Below, in pieces: positions 25,828-35,448 of a DNA stretch of 64,000 bases. The translations under genes and the position numbers were made by a program. The notes under the pieces were generated by a model. It did not search any database and had not been told where the DNA came from. It saw only the letters and a list, made by a program, of their open reading frames with translations. This DNA is from Streptomyces monashensis (GTDB lineage: Bacteria > Actinomycetota > Actinomycetes > Streptomycetales > Streptomycetaceae): contig NZ_MLYO01000026.1 of assembly GCF_001866665.1 (NCBI RefSeq), positions 1-64,000 on the forward strand. Reading direction: 5' to 3'. The stretch's first letter is position 1. The number at the start of each line of letters is the position of its first letter.

Positions 25828-26861
25828 TTCGCCGCCGCCTTCCTCGCCGGAGCCTTCTTGGCGGTCCTGGCGGCCGCCTTCTTCGCGGGCGCGGGCGCCT
25901 CGGCCGCCTCCGGCTCGGACGCCGCGGCCTGCGGCGCCGTGTTCAGCCGCTCCACGCCGTAGCGCAGCGCCGACGCGTAGGTGTCGTCCGGGTCGAGCCG
26001 GCGCAGCTCCTCCGCGATCAGCTCGGCGGTCTCCCGCCGCTTCAGCGCCACCGCGCGGGCCGGCTGGCCCTCGATGGTCAGCGTGGCCAGCGAACCGTCC
26101 GCGCGGTCCAGCACGATCGGGCCGCAGGTGGTCTCCATGCGCACGGCCGTCAGACCGGGGCCGGACGACAGGGAGCGCCGGACGGGGACGTCCAGCCGGT
26201 TCGCGAGCCACATCGCCAGCAGCTCACAGCTCGGGTTGAACTCCTCGCCCTCCACCTCGACGCCCCGCACCTCGCAGGTGACCTGGTCCAGGGCCGCCGC
26301 GAGCATCGAGCGCCACGGCGTGATCCGGGTCCAGGACAGGTCGGTGTCGCCGGGCGTGTAGGCCTCGGCGCGGGCCGACAGCTCCCGCACCGGCTGCTCG
26401 GCGGCGTAGGTGTCGGTGACCCGGCGCTGGGCGAGCGCGCCCAGCGGGTCGTTCGCCGGGTCCACCGGGGCGTTCACCGGCCACCACACCACGACCGGGG
26501 CGTCCGGCAGCAGCAGCGGCAGGACGACCGAGTCGGCGTGGTCGGACACCTCGCCGTACAGCCGCAGGACGACCGTCTCGCCAGTGCCCGCGTCCGCGCC
26601 CACCCGCACCTCGGCGTCCAGCCGGGACGTCGTACGGTCGCGCGGGGTGCGGGAGACCCGCTTGATGACCACGAGCGTGCGCGAAGGGTGCTCGCGCGAG
26701 GCGTCGCCCGCGGCCTTCAGCGCGTCGTAGGCGTTCTCCTCGTCGGTCACGATGACGAGGGTCAGGACCATCCCCACGGCCGGGGTGCCGATGGCCCGGC
26801 GGCCCCGGACGAGCGCCTTGTTGATGTCGCCGGCGGTGGTGTCGGTCAGGTCTATCTTCAT
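25824..26861 (-). CDS. opcA: Glucose-6-phosphate dehydrogenase assembly protein OpcA
   Basis: OpcA is required for full activity or assembly of glucose-6-phosphate dehydrogenase in cyanobacteria and actinobacteria. The 345-residue protein begins MKIDLTDTTAGDINKAL and contains VVWWPVNAPVDPANDPLG and the R-x-DLSWTRITPWRSMLAAAL region typical of the family. The start ATG 26861 overlaps the zwf stop. Odd feature: the last ~38 residues form an alanine/lysine/proline tail (APAKKAAARTAKKAPARKA), like the basic tails of actinobacterial HU proteins, which is not needed for the OpcA fold. Confidence 0.95.
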   Translation of the reverse strand: MKIDLTDTTAGDINKALVRGRRAIGTPAVGMVLTLVIVTDEENAYDALKAAGDASREHPSRTLVVIKRVSRTPRDRTTSRLDAEVRVGADAGTGETVVLRLYGEVSDHADSVVLPLLLPDAPVVVWWPVNAPVDPANDPLGALAQRRVTDTYAAEQPVRELSARAEAYTPGDTDLSWTRITPWRSMLAAALDQVTCEVRGVEVEGEEFNPSCELLAMWLANRLDVPVRRSLSSGPGLTAVRMETTCGPIVLDRADGSLATLTIEGQPARAVALKRRETAELIAEELRRLDPDDTYASALRYGVERLNTAPQAAASEPEAAEAPAPAKKAAARTAKKAPARKAAAK

Positions 26862-28396
26862 GGCCGGCGCCAGCTCCGTCCGTCTCGTGCGAGCATCTCG
26901 TCCGCCTCGGCGGGGCCCCACGTGCCCGACGGGTACTGCGCGGGCCTGCCGTGCTTGTCCCAGTACTGCTCGATCGGGTCGAGGATCTTCCAGGACAGCT
27001 CGACCTCCTCCGTGCGCGGGAAGAGGTTGGCGTCGCCCAGCAGCACGTCCAGGATCAGCCGCTCGTACGCCTCCGGCGACGACTCGGTGAAGGACTCGCC
27101 GTAGGCGAAGTCCATCGACACGTCCCGGATCTCCATCGAGGTGCCCGGCACCTTGGAGCCGAAGCGGACCGTGATGCCCTCGTCGGGCTGGACGCGGATG
27201 ACGATCGCGTTCTGGCCCAGCTCCTCCGTCGCCGTGTGGTCGAAGGGGGAGTGCGGGGCCCGCTGGAACACCACCGCGATCTCGGTGACCCGGCGGCCCA
27301 GGCGCTTGCCGGTGCGCAGATAGAAGGGGACGCCCGCCCAGCGGCGGTTGTCGACCTCCAGCTTGATCGCGGCGTAGGTGTCGGTCTTCGACTTGGCGTC
27401 GATGCCGTCCTCTTCGAGGTAGCCGATGACCTTCTCGCCGCCCTGCCAGCCGCCCGCGTACTGCCCGCGCACGGTCGAGGCGCCCAGGTCCCGCGGCAGC
27501 CGTACGGCGCCGAGCACCTTCTCCTTCTCGGCGGCCAGCGCGTCCGCGCCGAAGGAGGCCGGCTCCTCCATGGCGGTGAGCGCCATGAGCTGGAGGAGGT
27601 GGTTCTGGATGACGTCACGGGCGGCGCCGATGCCGTCGTAGTAGCCGGCGCGGCCGCCGATGCCGATGTCCTCGGCCATGGTGATCTGCACGTGGTCCAC
27701 GAAGGACCGGTTCCAGATCGGCTCGAACATCGTGTTGGCGAAGCGCAGCGCCAGGATGTTCTGGACGGTCTCCTTGCCGAGGTAGTGGTCGATGCGGAAC
27801 ACCTGGTCCGGCTCGAACACCTCGTGCACGACCTTGTTCAGCTCCTCGGCCGACTTCAGGTCGTGGCCGAAGGGCTTCTCGATGACGGCGCGCCGCCAGG
27901 AACCGCCCGACTGGTCGGCCAGCCCGTGCTTCTTCAGCTGCTGGATGACCACCGGGAAGGAGCGCGGCGGCACCGACAGGTAGAAGGCGAAGTTGCCGCC
28001 CGTGCCCTGTGCCTTGTCCAGCTCCTCGATGGTGGCGCGCAGCCGCTCGAAGGCGTCGTCGTCGTCGAAGGTGCCCTGGACGAAGCGCATCCCCTGGATG
28101 AGCTGCTGCCAGACCTCCTCACGGAACGGCGTGCGGGCGTGCGCCTTGACGGCGTCGTGGACCTCGGCGGCGAAGTCCTCGTTCTCCCACTCGCGGCGGG
28201 CGAAGCCCACCAGCGAGAAGCCCGGCGGCAGCAGACCCCGGTTGGCGAGGTCGTACACGGCGGGCATCAGCTTCTTGCGCGACAGGTCGCCCGTGACGCC
28301 GAAGATCACCAGGCCCGACGGCCCCGCGATACGCGGGAGCCGTCGGTCGGCGGGGTCACGAAGCGGGTTCGCTCCGGATCCGACGAGGGGTGACAA
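26858..28396 (-). CDS. zwf: Glucose-6-phosphate 1-dehydrogenase
   Basis: First enzyme of the oxidative pentose phosphate pathway, making NADPH. The 512-residue protein has the nucleotide loop VIFGVTGDLSRKKLMPAVYD, EKPFGHDLKSAEELN and the active-site RIDHYLGKETVQN with the catalytic histidine. The start appears to be TTG 28396, one base after the tal stop, because it yields the short leader before NPLRDPADRRLPRIAGPSG found in relatives and no ATG or GTG lies in between. Overlaps opcA by four bases. Translational coupling to tal is likely. Confidence 0.96.
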   Translation of the reverse strand: MSPLVGSGANPLRDPADRRLPRIAGPSGLVIFGVTGDLSRKKLMPAVYDLANRGLLPPGFSLVGFARREWENEDFAAEVHDAVKAHARTPFREEVWQQLIQGMRFVQGTFDDDDAFERLRATIEELDKAQGTGGNFAFYLSVPPRSFPVVIQQLKKHGLADQSGGSWRRAVIEKPFGHDLKSAEELNKVVHEVFEPDQVFRIDHYLGKETVQNILALRFANTMFEPIWNRSFVDHVQITMAEDIGIGGRAGYYDGIGAARDVIQNHLLQLMALTAMEEPASFGADALAAEKEKVLGAVRLPRDLGASTVRGQYAGGWQGGEKVIGYLEEDGIDAKSKTDTYAAIKLEVDNRRWAGVPFYLRTGKRLGRRVTEIAVVFQRAPHSPFDHTATEELGQNAIVIRVQPDEGITVRFGSKVPGTSMEIRDVSMDFAYGESFTESSPEAYERLILDVLLGDANLFPRTEEVELSWKILDPIEQYWDKHGRPAQYPSGTWGPAEADEMLARDGRSWRRP

Positions 28397-28397
28397 A

Positions 28398-29516
28398 TCA
28401 GCCCTCCGAGGGGGTGAGGCGCTTGAGCTCCGCCTCGGTCGACTTCAGCAGGTCGATCCAGGACGCCTCGAACTTCTCGACGCCCTCGTCCTCCAGCACC
28501 TGGACCACGTCGTCGTACGAGATCCCGAGCTTCTCGACCGCGTCGAGGTCGGCGCGGGCCTGCTCGTAGGTGCCGGTGATGGTGTCGCCGGTGATCTCGC
28601 CGTGGTCCTCGGCGGCCTCCAGGGTGGCCTCCGGCATGGTGTTGACCGTGTTCGGCGCGACCAGGTCGGTGACGTACATCGTGTCCTGGTACGCCGGGTC
28701 CTTCACACCGGTCGACGCCCACAGCGGACGCTGCTTGCGGGCGCCCGCGTTCTCCAGCGCCTGCCAGCGGTCGGAGGAGAAGACCTCCTCGTACGCCTGG
28801 TAGGCGAGGCGCGCGTTGGCGACGGCGGCCTTGCCGCGCAGCGCCTTGGCCTCGTCGGTGCCGAGGGCGTCCAGGCGCTTGTCGATCTCGGTGTCCACAC
28901 GGGACACGAAGAACGACGCCACGGAGCGGATGAGCGACAGGTCGAGGCCGCGCTCCTTCGCCTTCTCCAGACCGGTGAGGTAGGCGTCCATCACCGCGCG
29001 GTAGCGCTCCAGCGAGAAGATCAGCGTGACGTTGACGCTGATGCCGCGGCCGATGACCTCGGCGATCGCCGGCAGACCCGCCTTGGTGGCCGGGATCTTG
29101 ATCAGGGTGTTGGGGCGGTCCACCAGCCAGGCCAGCTGCTTGGCCTCGGCGACCGTCGCCTCGGTGTGGTGGGCCAGCCGGGGGTCGACCTCGATGGAGA
29201 CCCGGCCGTCCTGGCCGTCGGTGGCGTCGAAGACCGGGCGCAGGATGTCGGCGGCGTCACGGACGTCCGCCGTCGTGATCATGCGGATGGCCTCGTCGAC
29301 GGTGACCTTGCGGGCGGCGAGGTCCCTGAGCTGCTGCTCGTAGCCGTCGCCGCCGCTGATCGCCTTCTGGAAGATCGTCGGGTTGGTGGTGACGCCCACG
29401 ACGTGCTGCTGGTCGATCAGCTCGGCGAGGTTGCCGGACGTGATCCGCTTGCGCGACAGGTCGTCCAGCCAGATCGCGACGCCTTCCTCGGAGAGGCGCT
29501 TGAGTGCGTCTGTCAT
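28398..29516 (-). CDS. tal: Transaldolase
   Basis: Transfers a dihydroxyacetone unit between sugar phosphates in the non-oxidative pentose phosphate pathway. The 372-residue enzyme is of the longer actinobacterial class. Visible are GVTTNPTIFQKAI at the N-terminus, the Schiff-base lysine in NTLIKIPATKAGLPAI and SVASFFVSRVDTEID. It lies between tkt and zwf with 33 bp upstream and an overlap-like junction downstream. Confidence 0.97.
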   Translation of the reverse strand: MTDALKRLSEEGVAIWLDDLSRKRITSGNLAELIDQQHVVGVTTNPTIFQKAISGGDGYEQQLRDLAARKVTVDEAIRMITTADVRDAADILRPVFDATDGQDGRVSIEVDPRLAHHTEATVAEAKQLAWLVDRPNTLIKIPATKAGLPAIAEVIGRGISVNVTLIFSLERYRAVMDAYLTGLEKAKERGLDLSLIRSVASFFVSRVDTEIDKRLDALGTDEAKALRGKAAVANARLAYQAYEEVFSSDRWQALENAGARKQRPLWASTGVKDPAYQDTMYVTDLVAPNTVNTMPEATLEAAEDHGEITGDTITGTYEQARADLDAVEKLGISYDDVVQVLEDEGVEKFEASWIDLLKSTEAELKRLTPSEG

Positions 29517-29549
29517 GGAATTACATCTCCTACGTGTCGTATATGAGCG

Positions 29550-31637
<2,088 letters not shown>

Positions 31638-32046
31638 CCTGGGTCAGGGCTCCTCTCCACATGTCGGTCGCCGGTCTGTCGGGGCATGCGCCCACCCGGC
31701 TTCCGGGGGGCTTGCCGCCCACCGGACGCTGTCGAGCCTACCCTCGCGAAGACGTGCGTTTTTTCGACTCATTCCAGACTGCCGGGAGTCCGTGCGATCC
31801 GCCTCCCGACTGGCCGAGACGGCATTTGGCACATGAATACGGAGCCGGTCATCTGAGCGCTCAATCGAGGGGTGGGTCCCCTCTTATGGGGGGCCTCCGG
31901 GAGGCCTCTCCCGGGGGGCCTCCAACACGACCCCACCCCCGCGAAGGTCGGGGTATGGGCAACGTCTAAAGTGGCGTGGTACGCGCGAGCCTTTACCGGG
32001 ACTTCACAGGGACGGGCTTGCTGGGATGTCTCTGTCAGGGGTGTGC
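31638..32046. other. Divergent tkt-ctaB intergenic region with stacked palindromes
   Basis: No gene seen. On the minus strand TAGGCT (plus positions 31735-31740) is a possible tkt -10. Between 31868 and 31923 lie GAGGGG-N5-CCCCTC (31868-31884), the perfect palindrome GGCCTCC-G-GGAGGCC (31892-31906) and a further GGGGGGCCTCC copy, which can form alternative hairpins in RNA from either strand. On the plus strand TAAAGT at 31967-31972 could serve ctaB. Confidence 0.45.
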
Positions 32047-33030
32047 GTGACGGCCGTCGAATCACGTCCTGGGGGTCCCTCCCAGGCCCTTCAGGCTCTG
32101 GGGGAGGGCGTGCTGGGTGGTGCGAGCCAGGGCCCGGTTCACCGGCCGTTCGGGGCCCGTGTCAAGGCGTTCGTGGCTCTGACCAAGCCGAGGATCATCG
32201 AGCTGCTGCTCATCACCACCGTTCCGGTGATGTTCCTGGCGCAGAAGGGCGTGCCGGACCTCGGTCTGGTCCTGCTCACCTGCGTCGGCGGCTACCTGTC
32301 GGCGGGCGGCGCCAACGCGCTGAACATGTACATCGACCGTGACATCGACGCCCTGATGGACCGCACCGCGCAGCGGCCGCTGGTGACCGGCATGGTCAGC
32401 CCGCGCGAGTGCCTCGCCTTCGGCATCACCCTGGCGGTCGTCTCGACGCTGCTGTTCGGACTCACCGTCAACTGGCTGAGCGCCTGGCTCTCCCTCGGCG
32501 CACTCCTCTTCTACGTCGTCGTCTACACGATGATCCTCAAGCGGCGTACGTCGCAGAACATCGTGTGGGGCGGCATCGCCGGCTGCCTGCCGGTGCTCAT
32601 CGGCTGGTCCTCGGTCACGAACTCGATGTCCTGGGCGCCGGTCATCCTCTTCCTCGTCATGTTCTTCTGGACCCCGCCGCACTACTGGCCGCTGTCCATG
32701 AAGGTCAAGGAGGACTACGCGCGCGTGGGCGTGCCCATGCTCCCGGTCATCGCGTCCAACAAGGTCGTCGCCCGGCAGATCGTCATCTACAGCTGGGTGA
32801 TGGTCGCCGTCTCCCTCCTGCTGACCCCTCTCGGCTACACCGGCTGGTTCTACACGGTGGTCGCCCTCGCGGCCGGCGGCTTCTGGCTCTGGGAGGCGCA
32901 CGGCCTCCAGAACCGGGCGAAGGCCGAGGTGACCGGCGCGAAGCTGAAGGAGATGCGGCTCTTCCACTGGTCGATCACCTACGTGTCGATCCTCTTCGTC
33001 GCGGTCGCGGTGGACCCCTTCCTGCGCTGA
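32047..33030 (+). CDS. ctaB: Protoheme IX farnesyltransferase (heme O synthase)
   Basis: Membrane prenyltransferase that adds farnesyl to heme b, making heme O for aa3-type cytochrome oxidase. Of the UbiA superfamily: NMYIDRDIDALMDRT holds the first Asp-rich Mg-binding site, YTMILKRRTSQNIVWGG follows the HPRTKR-like loop and there are about eight to nine membrane spans. Core homology starts at RPFGARVKAFVALTKPRIIE. The start is uncertain: GTG 32047 follows AGGGG by five bases and gives 327 residues; ATG 32026 and GTG 32041 are in frame. The first ~25 residues include a segment encoded by a GC-rich repeat. ctaA, the next enzyme in the pathway, lies about 2.4 kb away on the other strand. Confidence 0.93.
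   Translation: MTAVESRPGGPSQALQALGEGVLGGASQGPVHRPFGARVKAFVALTKPRIIELLLITTVPVMFLAQKGVPDLGLVLLTCVGGYLSAGGANALNMYIDRDIDALMDRTAQRPLVTGMVSPRECLAFGITLAVVSTLLFGLTVNWLSAWLSLGALLFYVVVYTMILKRRTSQNIVWGGIAGCLPVLIGWSSVTNSMSWAPVILFLVMFFWTPPHYWPLSMKVKEDYARVGVPMLPVIASNKVVARQIVIYSWVMVAVSLLLTPLGYTGWFYTVVALAAGGFWLWEAHGLQNRAKAEVTGAKLKEMRLFHWSITYVSILFVAVAVDPFLR
32068..32107. repeat. GC-rich palindromic repeat inside the ctaB N-terminus
   Basis: The stretch begins CCTGGGGGTCCCTCCCAGG and ends GGCTCTGGGGGAGGG around a CCCTTCA centre. It resembles small palindromic repeats I remember from Streptomyces intergenic DNA. In frame it encodes GGPSQALQALGEG, residues absent from the ctaB N-termini I recall. Confidence 0.4.
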
Positions 33031-33064
33031 CATACGTCACAGCGGCCCGCTCTCGCCAGTCGAT

Positions 33065-33081
33065 CTACTCGTGAGTAGCAT
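33065..33081 (+). promoter_or_regulatory. -10 element with overlapping dyad before the 106-residue gene
   Basis: TAGCAT (33076-33081) lies seven bases before the ATG at 33089, as at uvrC and dapD, suggesting a leaderless message. The perfect dyad CTACTC-GT-GAGTAG (33065-33078) overlaps the -10, so a factor binding there would repress. Confidence 0.45.
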
Positions 33082-33088
33082 CGGGGTC

Positions 33089-33409
33089 ATGGCAGACACG
33101 CAGCAGGTTGACGCACGGGCCGAGCGCAAGGTGTCCCGGCTCGCCCACCAGATCAGCGCCTTCGCCAAGGCGCACGGCGGCGCCGAGGGCCAGGTGGCCT
33201 ACATCGGCGAACGCGGCGCCCGCATCGTCCTCGTCGGCGAGGACGGCGGCTGGGGCGATCTGGTGGCCCCCAGCACCGAGATCGCCGAGAAGGCCGTCGA
33301 GAAGTCCGGCATCACCGTCCACGAGTCCTTCGACGGCGAGTTCGCGGCCAAGGTGGCGACGGGCCCGTACGAGTGGAAGAGGATGGCGGGCATTCAGATC
33401 GGGGGTTGA
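33089..33409 (+). CDS. Conserved actinobacterial hypothetical protein
   Basis: 106-residue soluble protein, MADTQQVDARAERKVSRLAH at the start. An N-terminal helix with basic residues is followed by a compact alternating pattern (GQVAYIGERGARIVLVGEDG, GWGDLVAPSTEIAEKAVEKS) and a C-terminal YEWKRMAGIQIGG. No signal peptide, membrane span or known catalytic motif. I recognise the sequence type as a conserved neighbour of ctaB in Streptomyces but not its function. Start ATG 33089 is chosen because a -10 sits seven bases upstream; it has no strong ribosome binding site. The name remains hypothetical. Confidence 0.8.
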   Translation: MADTQQVDARAERKVSRLAHQISAFAKAHGGAEGQVAYIGERGARIVLVGEDGGWGDLVAPSTEIAEKAVEKSGITVHESFDGEFAAKVATGPYEWKRMAGIQIGG

Positions 33410-33486
33410 CCACATACGGTCCGAAGCCGCCGAATAACCCGCAGTCCCGGGCTGTTCCGCGACCTCGGTCCCCGTTCCCCCGTTAG

Positions 33487-33508
33487 GACGTGCAAGGCAG
33501 CGCACGTC
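33487..33508 (+). other. Leader hairpin before the amidohydrolase gene
   Basis: GACGTGC (33487-33493) pairs with GCACGTC (33502-33508) across an 8-nt loop; TAGGAC at 33484-33489 is a possible -10 overlapping its left arm. The GGGGAG ribosome binding site follows. Confidence 0.35.
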
Positions 33509-33525
33509 TTCACGGGGAGCCCCGG

Positions 33526-34632
33526 ATGATCGAAACGCCGTCCCTGGTGGACCAGTACTGCCACGGAGTGCTCCGCACGGAACTGGGCCTCGGCACCTTC
33601 GAGGCCCAACTCGCCCGCACCGAGGGCCCGCCCGCGGCCGGCACCACCCTCTTCGACACCCAGACGGGCTTCGCCGTACGGCGCTGGTGCCCGCCCCTGC
33701 TCGGCCTCGAACCCCACTGCCCGCCCGCCCGCTATCTGGCCCGGCGCCGGGAACTGGGCGTCCTGGAGGCGGGCCGGCGGCTGCTGCGCGGCAGCGGCAT
33801 CACCACCTACCTCGTCGACACCGGCCTGCCCGGCGACCTCACCGGCCCCGCCGAGCTGGCCTCCGCCGGATTCGCCGAGGCCCACGAGATCGTCCGGCTG
33901 GAGCTGCTCGCGGAGCAGGTCGCCGACACCTCCGGCACCGTCGAGTCCTTCCTCGCCAACCTCGCCGAGTCCGTGCACGGCGCCGCCGCGCACGCCGTCG
34001 CCTTCACCTCCGTCGCCGGCCTGCGCCACGGCCTCGCCCTCGCGCCCGAGCCGCCGGGGCCGGGCGAGGTGCGGGGCGCGGCGGGCCGCTGGCTGGCCGG
34101 GCGCCCGGTCGGCGGGGCGCTGCGCGACCCCGTACTGCTGCGGCATCTGCTGTGGATCGCCGTCGCCTCCGGACGGCCCCTGCAACTGCACGCGGGCCTC
34201 GGCGAGCCCGGCTCCCGCATCGACCGCACCGACCCGGTGCTGCTCACCGACTTCGTGCGGGCCACGGCGGGACTCGGCACCGATCTGATCCTGCTGCACG
34301 GTTATCCGTACCACCGGCACGCCGCCCATCTGGCCGGTGTCTTCGCGCACGTCTACACCGACTCCGGCGCCGCGCTCGTGCGCACCGGGGCCCGGGCCGT
34401 CACCGTCCTCGCCGAGATCCTGGAGCTGGCACCCTTCGGCAAGATCCTCTTCTCCACCGGCGCCCACGGACTGCCCGAGCTGCACGTCGTCGGGGCCCGG
34501 CTGTTCCGCGAGGCGCTGGGCCAGGTCCTGGGTGGCTGGGTCGGCGAGGGCGCGTGGTCCCTGGAGGACGCCCAGCGGGTGGCCCTGATGGTCGCGTCGG
34601 GCAACGCGCGCCGGGTGTACAGGCTGGGCTGA
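33526..34632 (+). CDS. Amidohydrolase-family protein
   Basis: 368 residues with the plan of metal-dependent amidohydrolases of the Amidohydro_2/FluG N-terminal type. The beta-strand metal-binding motifs are weakly conserved: a strand-5-type PLQLHAGLGEPG, LILLHGYPYHRHAAHLAG for the second histidine and VYTDSGAAL with an aspartate; the C-terminal FSTGAHGLPELHVVGAR matches the closing strand of the barrel, where many relatives have SD. No canonical N-terminal HxH is seen (VDQYCHGVL gives a single His), so it may bind one metal or none. Relatives in Streptomyces are annotated as amidohydrolases without tested activity. Start ATG 33526 has GGGGAG upstream. Eighteen bases separate it from the next gene, so the pair may form an operon. 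Confidence 0.78.
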   Translation: MIETPSLVDQYCHGVLRTELGLGTFEAQLARTEGPPAAGTTLFDTQTGFAVRRWCPPLLGLEPHCPPARYLARRRELGVLEAGRRLLRGSGITTYLVDTGLPGDLTGPAELASAGFAEAHEIVRLELLAEQVADTSGTVESFLANLAESVHGAAAHAVAFTSVAGLRHGLALAPEPPGPGEVRGAAGRWLAGRPVGGALRDPVLLRHLLWIAVASGRPLQLHAGLGEPGSRIDRTDPVLLTDFVRATAGLGTDLILLHGYPYHRHAAHLAGVFAHVYTDSGAALVRTGARAVTVLAEILELAPFGKILFSTGAHGLPELHVVGARLFREALGQVLGGWVGEGAWSLEDAQRVALMVASGNARRVYRLG

Positions 34633-34650
34633 GTTGCCCAGACTGAGCGG

Positions 34651-35391
34651 ATGCCGACGGAATCCCTGCTCGCCCGGTTCCTCACCGACCTGACCCCTCT
34701 GCGCCCCCGCGCGGTCTGGGCGCACGGCTCACTGGCCGGCGGCGACTACCAGGAGGGCCGCAGCGACCTGGACCTCATCGCCGTACTGCCGGACGAGGTG
34801 GGCCTCACGACCGTACGACGGGTCGTGGCGCTGCACCGGCGCCTGCGCACGGAACCGCTCGCCGCGAAGCTCCACTGCAGCTACCTGGCCCCGGCCACCC
34901 TGGACGACCCGGACCGGTCCCACCTCACCTGGGCGCACCGGCGGGTGATGCGCCGTCCGGTCACCCCCGTCACCCGGCGCGAGCTGCACGACTTCGGCCG
35001 GGTGCTGCACGGCGAGGCACCGGCCGCCCTGCTGCCGCCCGTGCCGGAGCGGCAGTTGAGCACCTTCGTCGTCCGTGACCAGCGGGACTTCTGGCGGCCC
35101 CACGTCGAGAGGGCCCGGCTGTGGACGCAGGACGTCTGGGTCGACCTGGGCCTGGTGACCTTCGCCCGCGCCACCGTGACCCTGCGCGACGGGCGGCTGA
35201 TCTCGAAGCGGGAGGCGCTCGCCGAACTCCCGTCGCTCGGCGCTCCGGCCGAGGTCGTGGAGGACATCACCCGAAGGCGGTACGACGCGGCCGCGCCCAC
35301 GGCGGACGACGTCTGGCTCACCCGCCGCGCCGAGCTGACCCGCGCCTACCTCGCCCCTGCGATCGACGTGCTGGTCACCACGTACGGCTGA
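34651..35391 (+). CDS. Nucleotidyltransferase-fold protein
   Basis: 246 residues. The N-terminal ~60 residues carry the pol-beta-type nucleotidyltransferase motif WAHGSLAGGDYQEGRSDLDL, i.e. GS followed by D-x-D (SDLDL), the catalytic metal-binding site. The C-terminal half is helical with many basic residues and resembles aminoglycoside nucleotidyltransferase-like and MNT proteins. Substrate unknown; it could modify small molecules or be an orphan of the MNT/HEPN type, but no HEPN partner is adjacent. It lies right after the amidohydrolase gene and ends next to a direct repeat. Confidence 0.78.
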   Translation: MPTESLLARFLTDLTPLRPRAVWAHGSLAGGDYQEGRSDLDLIAVLPDEVGLTTVRRVVALHRRLRTEPLAAKLHCSYLAPATLDDPDRSHLTWAHRRVMRRPVTPVTRRELHDFGRVLHGEAPAALLPPVPERQLSTFVVRDQRDFWRPHVERARLWTQDVWVDLGLVTFARATVTLRDGRLISKREALAELPSLGAPAEVVEDITRRRYDAAAPTADDVWLTRRAELTRAYLAPAIDVLVTTYG

Positions 35392-35397
35392 CGCACG

Positions 35398-35447
35398 CGC
35401 GCGTGGCGCCGAAAAACGCACCACACGCGCGTGGCGCCGAAAAACGC
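35398..35447. repeat. Direct repeat, 22 bp with 28-bp period
   Basis: CGCGCGTGGCGCCGAAAAAC then GC occurs at 35398-35419 and again at 35426-35447. On the minus strand each copy reads GCGTTTTTCGGCGCC. The repeat fills the gap between convergent genes and abuts the ctaA stop, so it may act as a pair of terminators or be left by duplication. Confidence 0.7.
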
Positions 35448-35448
35448 G

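Noticed and set aside
34651..35391. Toxin-antitoxin (MNT-HEPN) pair
   Set aside because: The nucleotidyltransferase motif is present, but no HEPN protein adjoins and the neighbour is an amidohydrolase-like protein.
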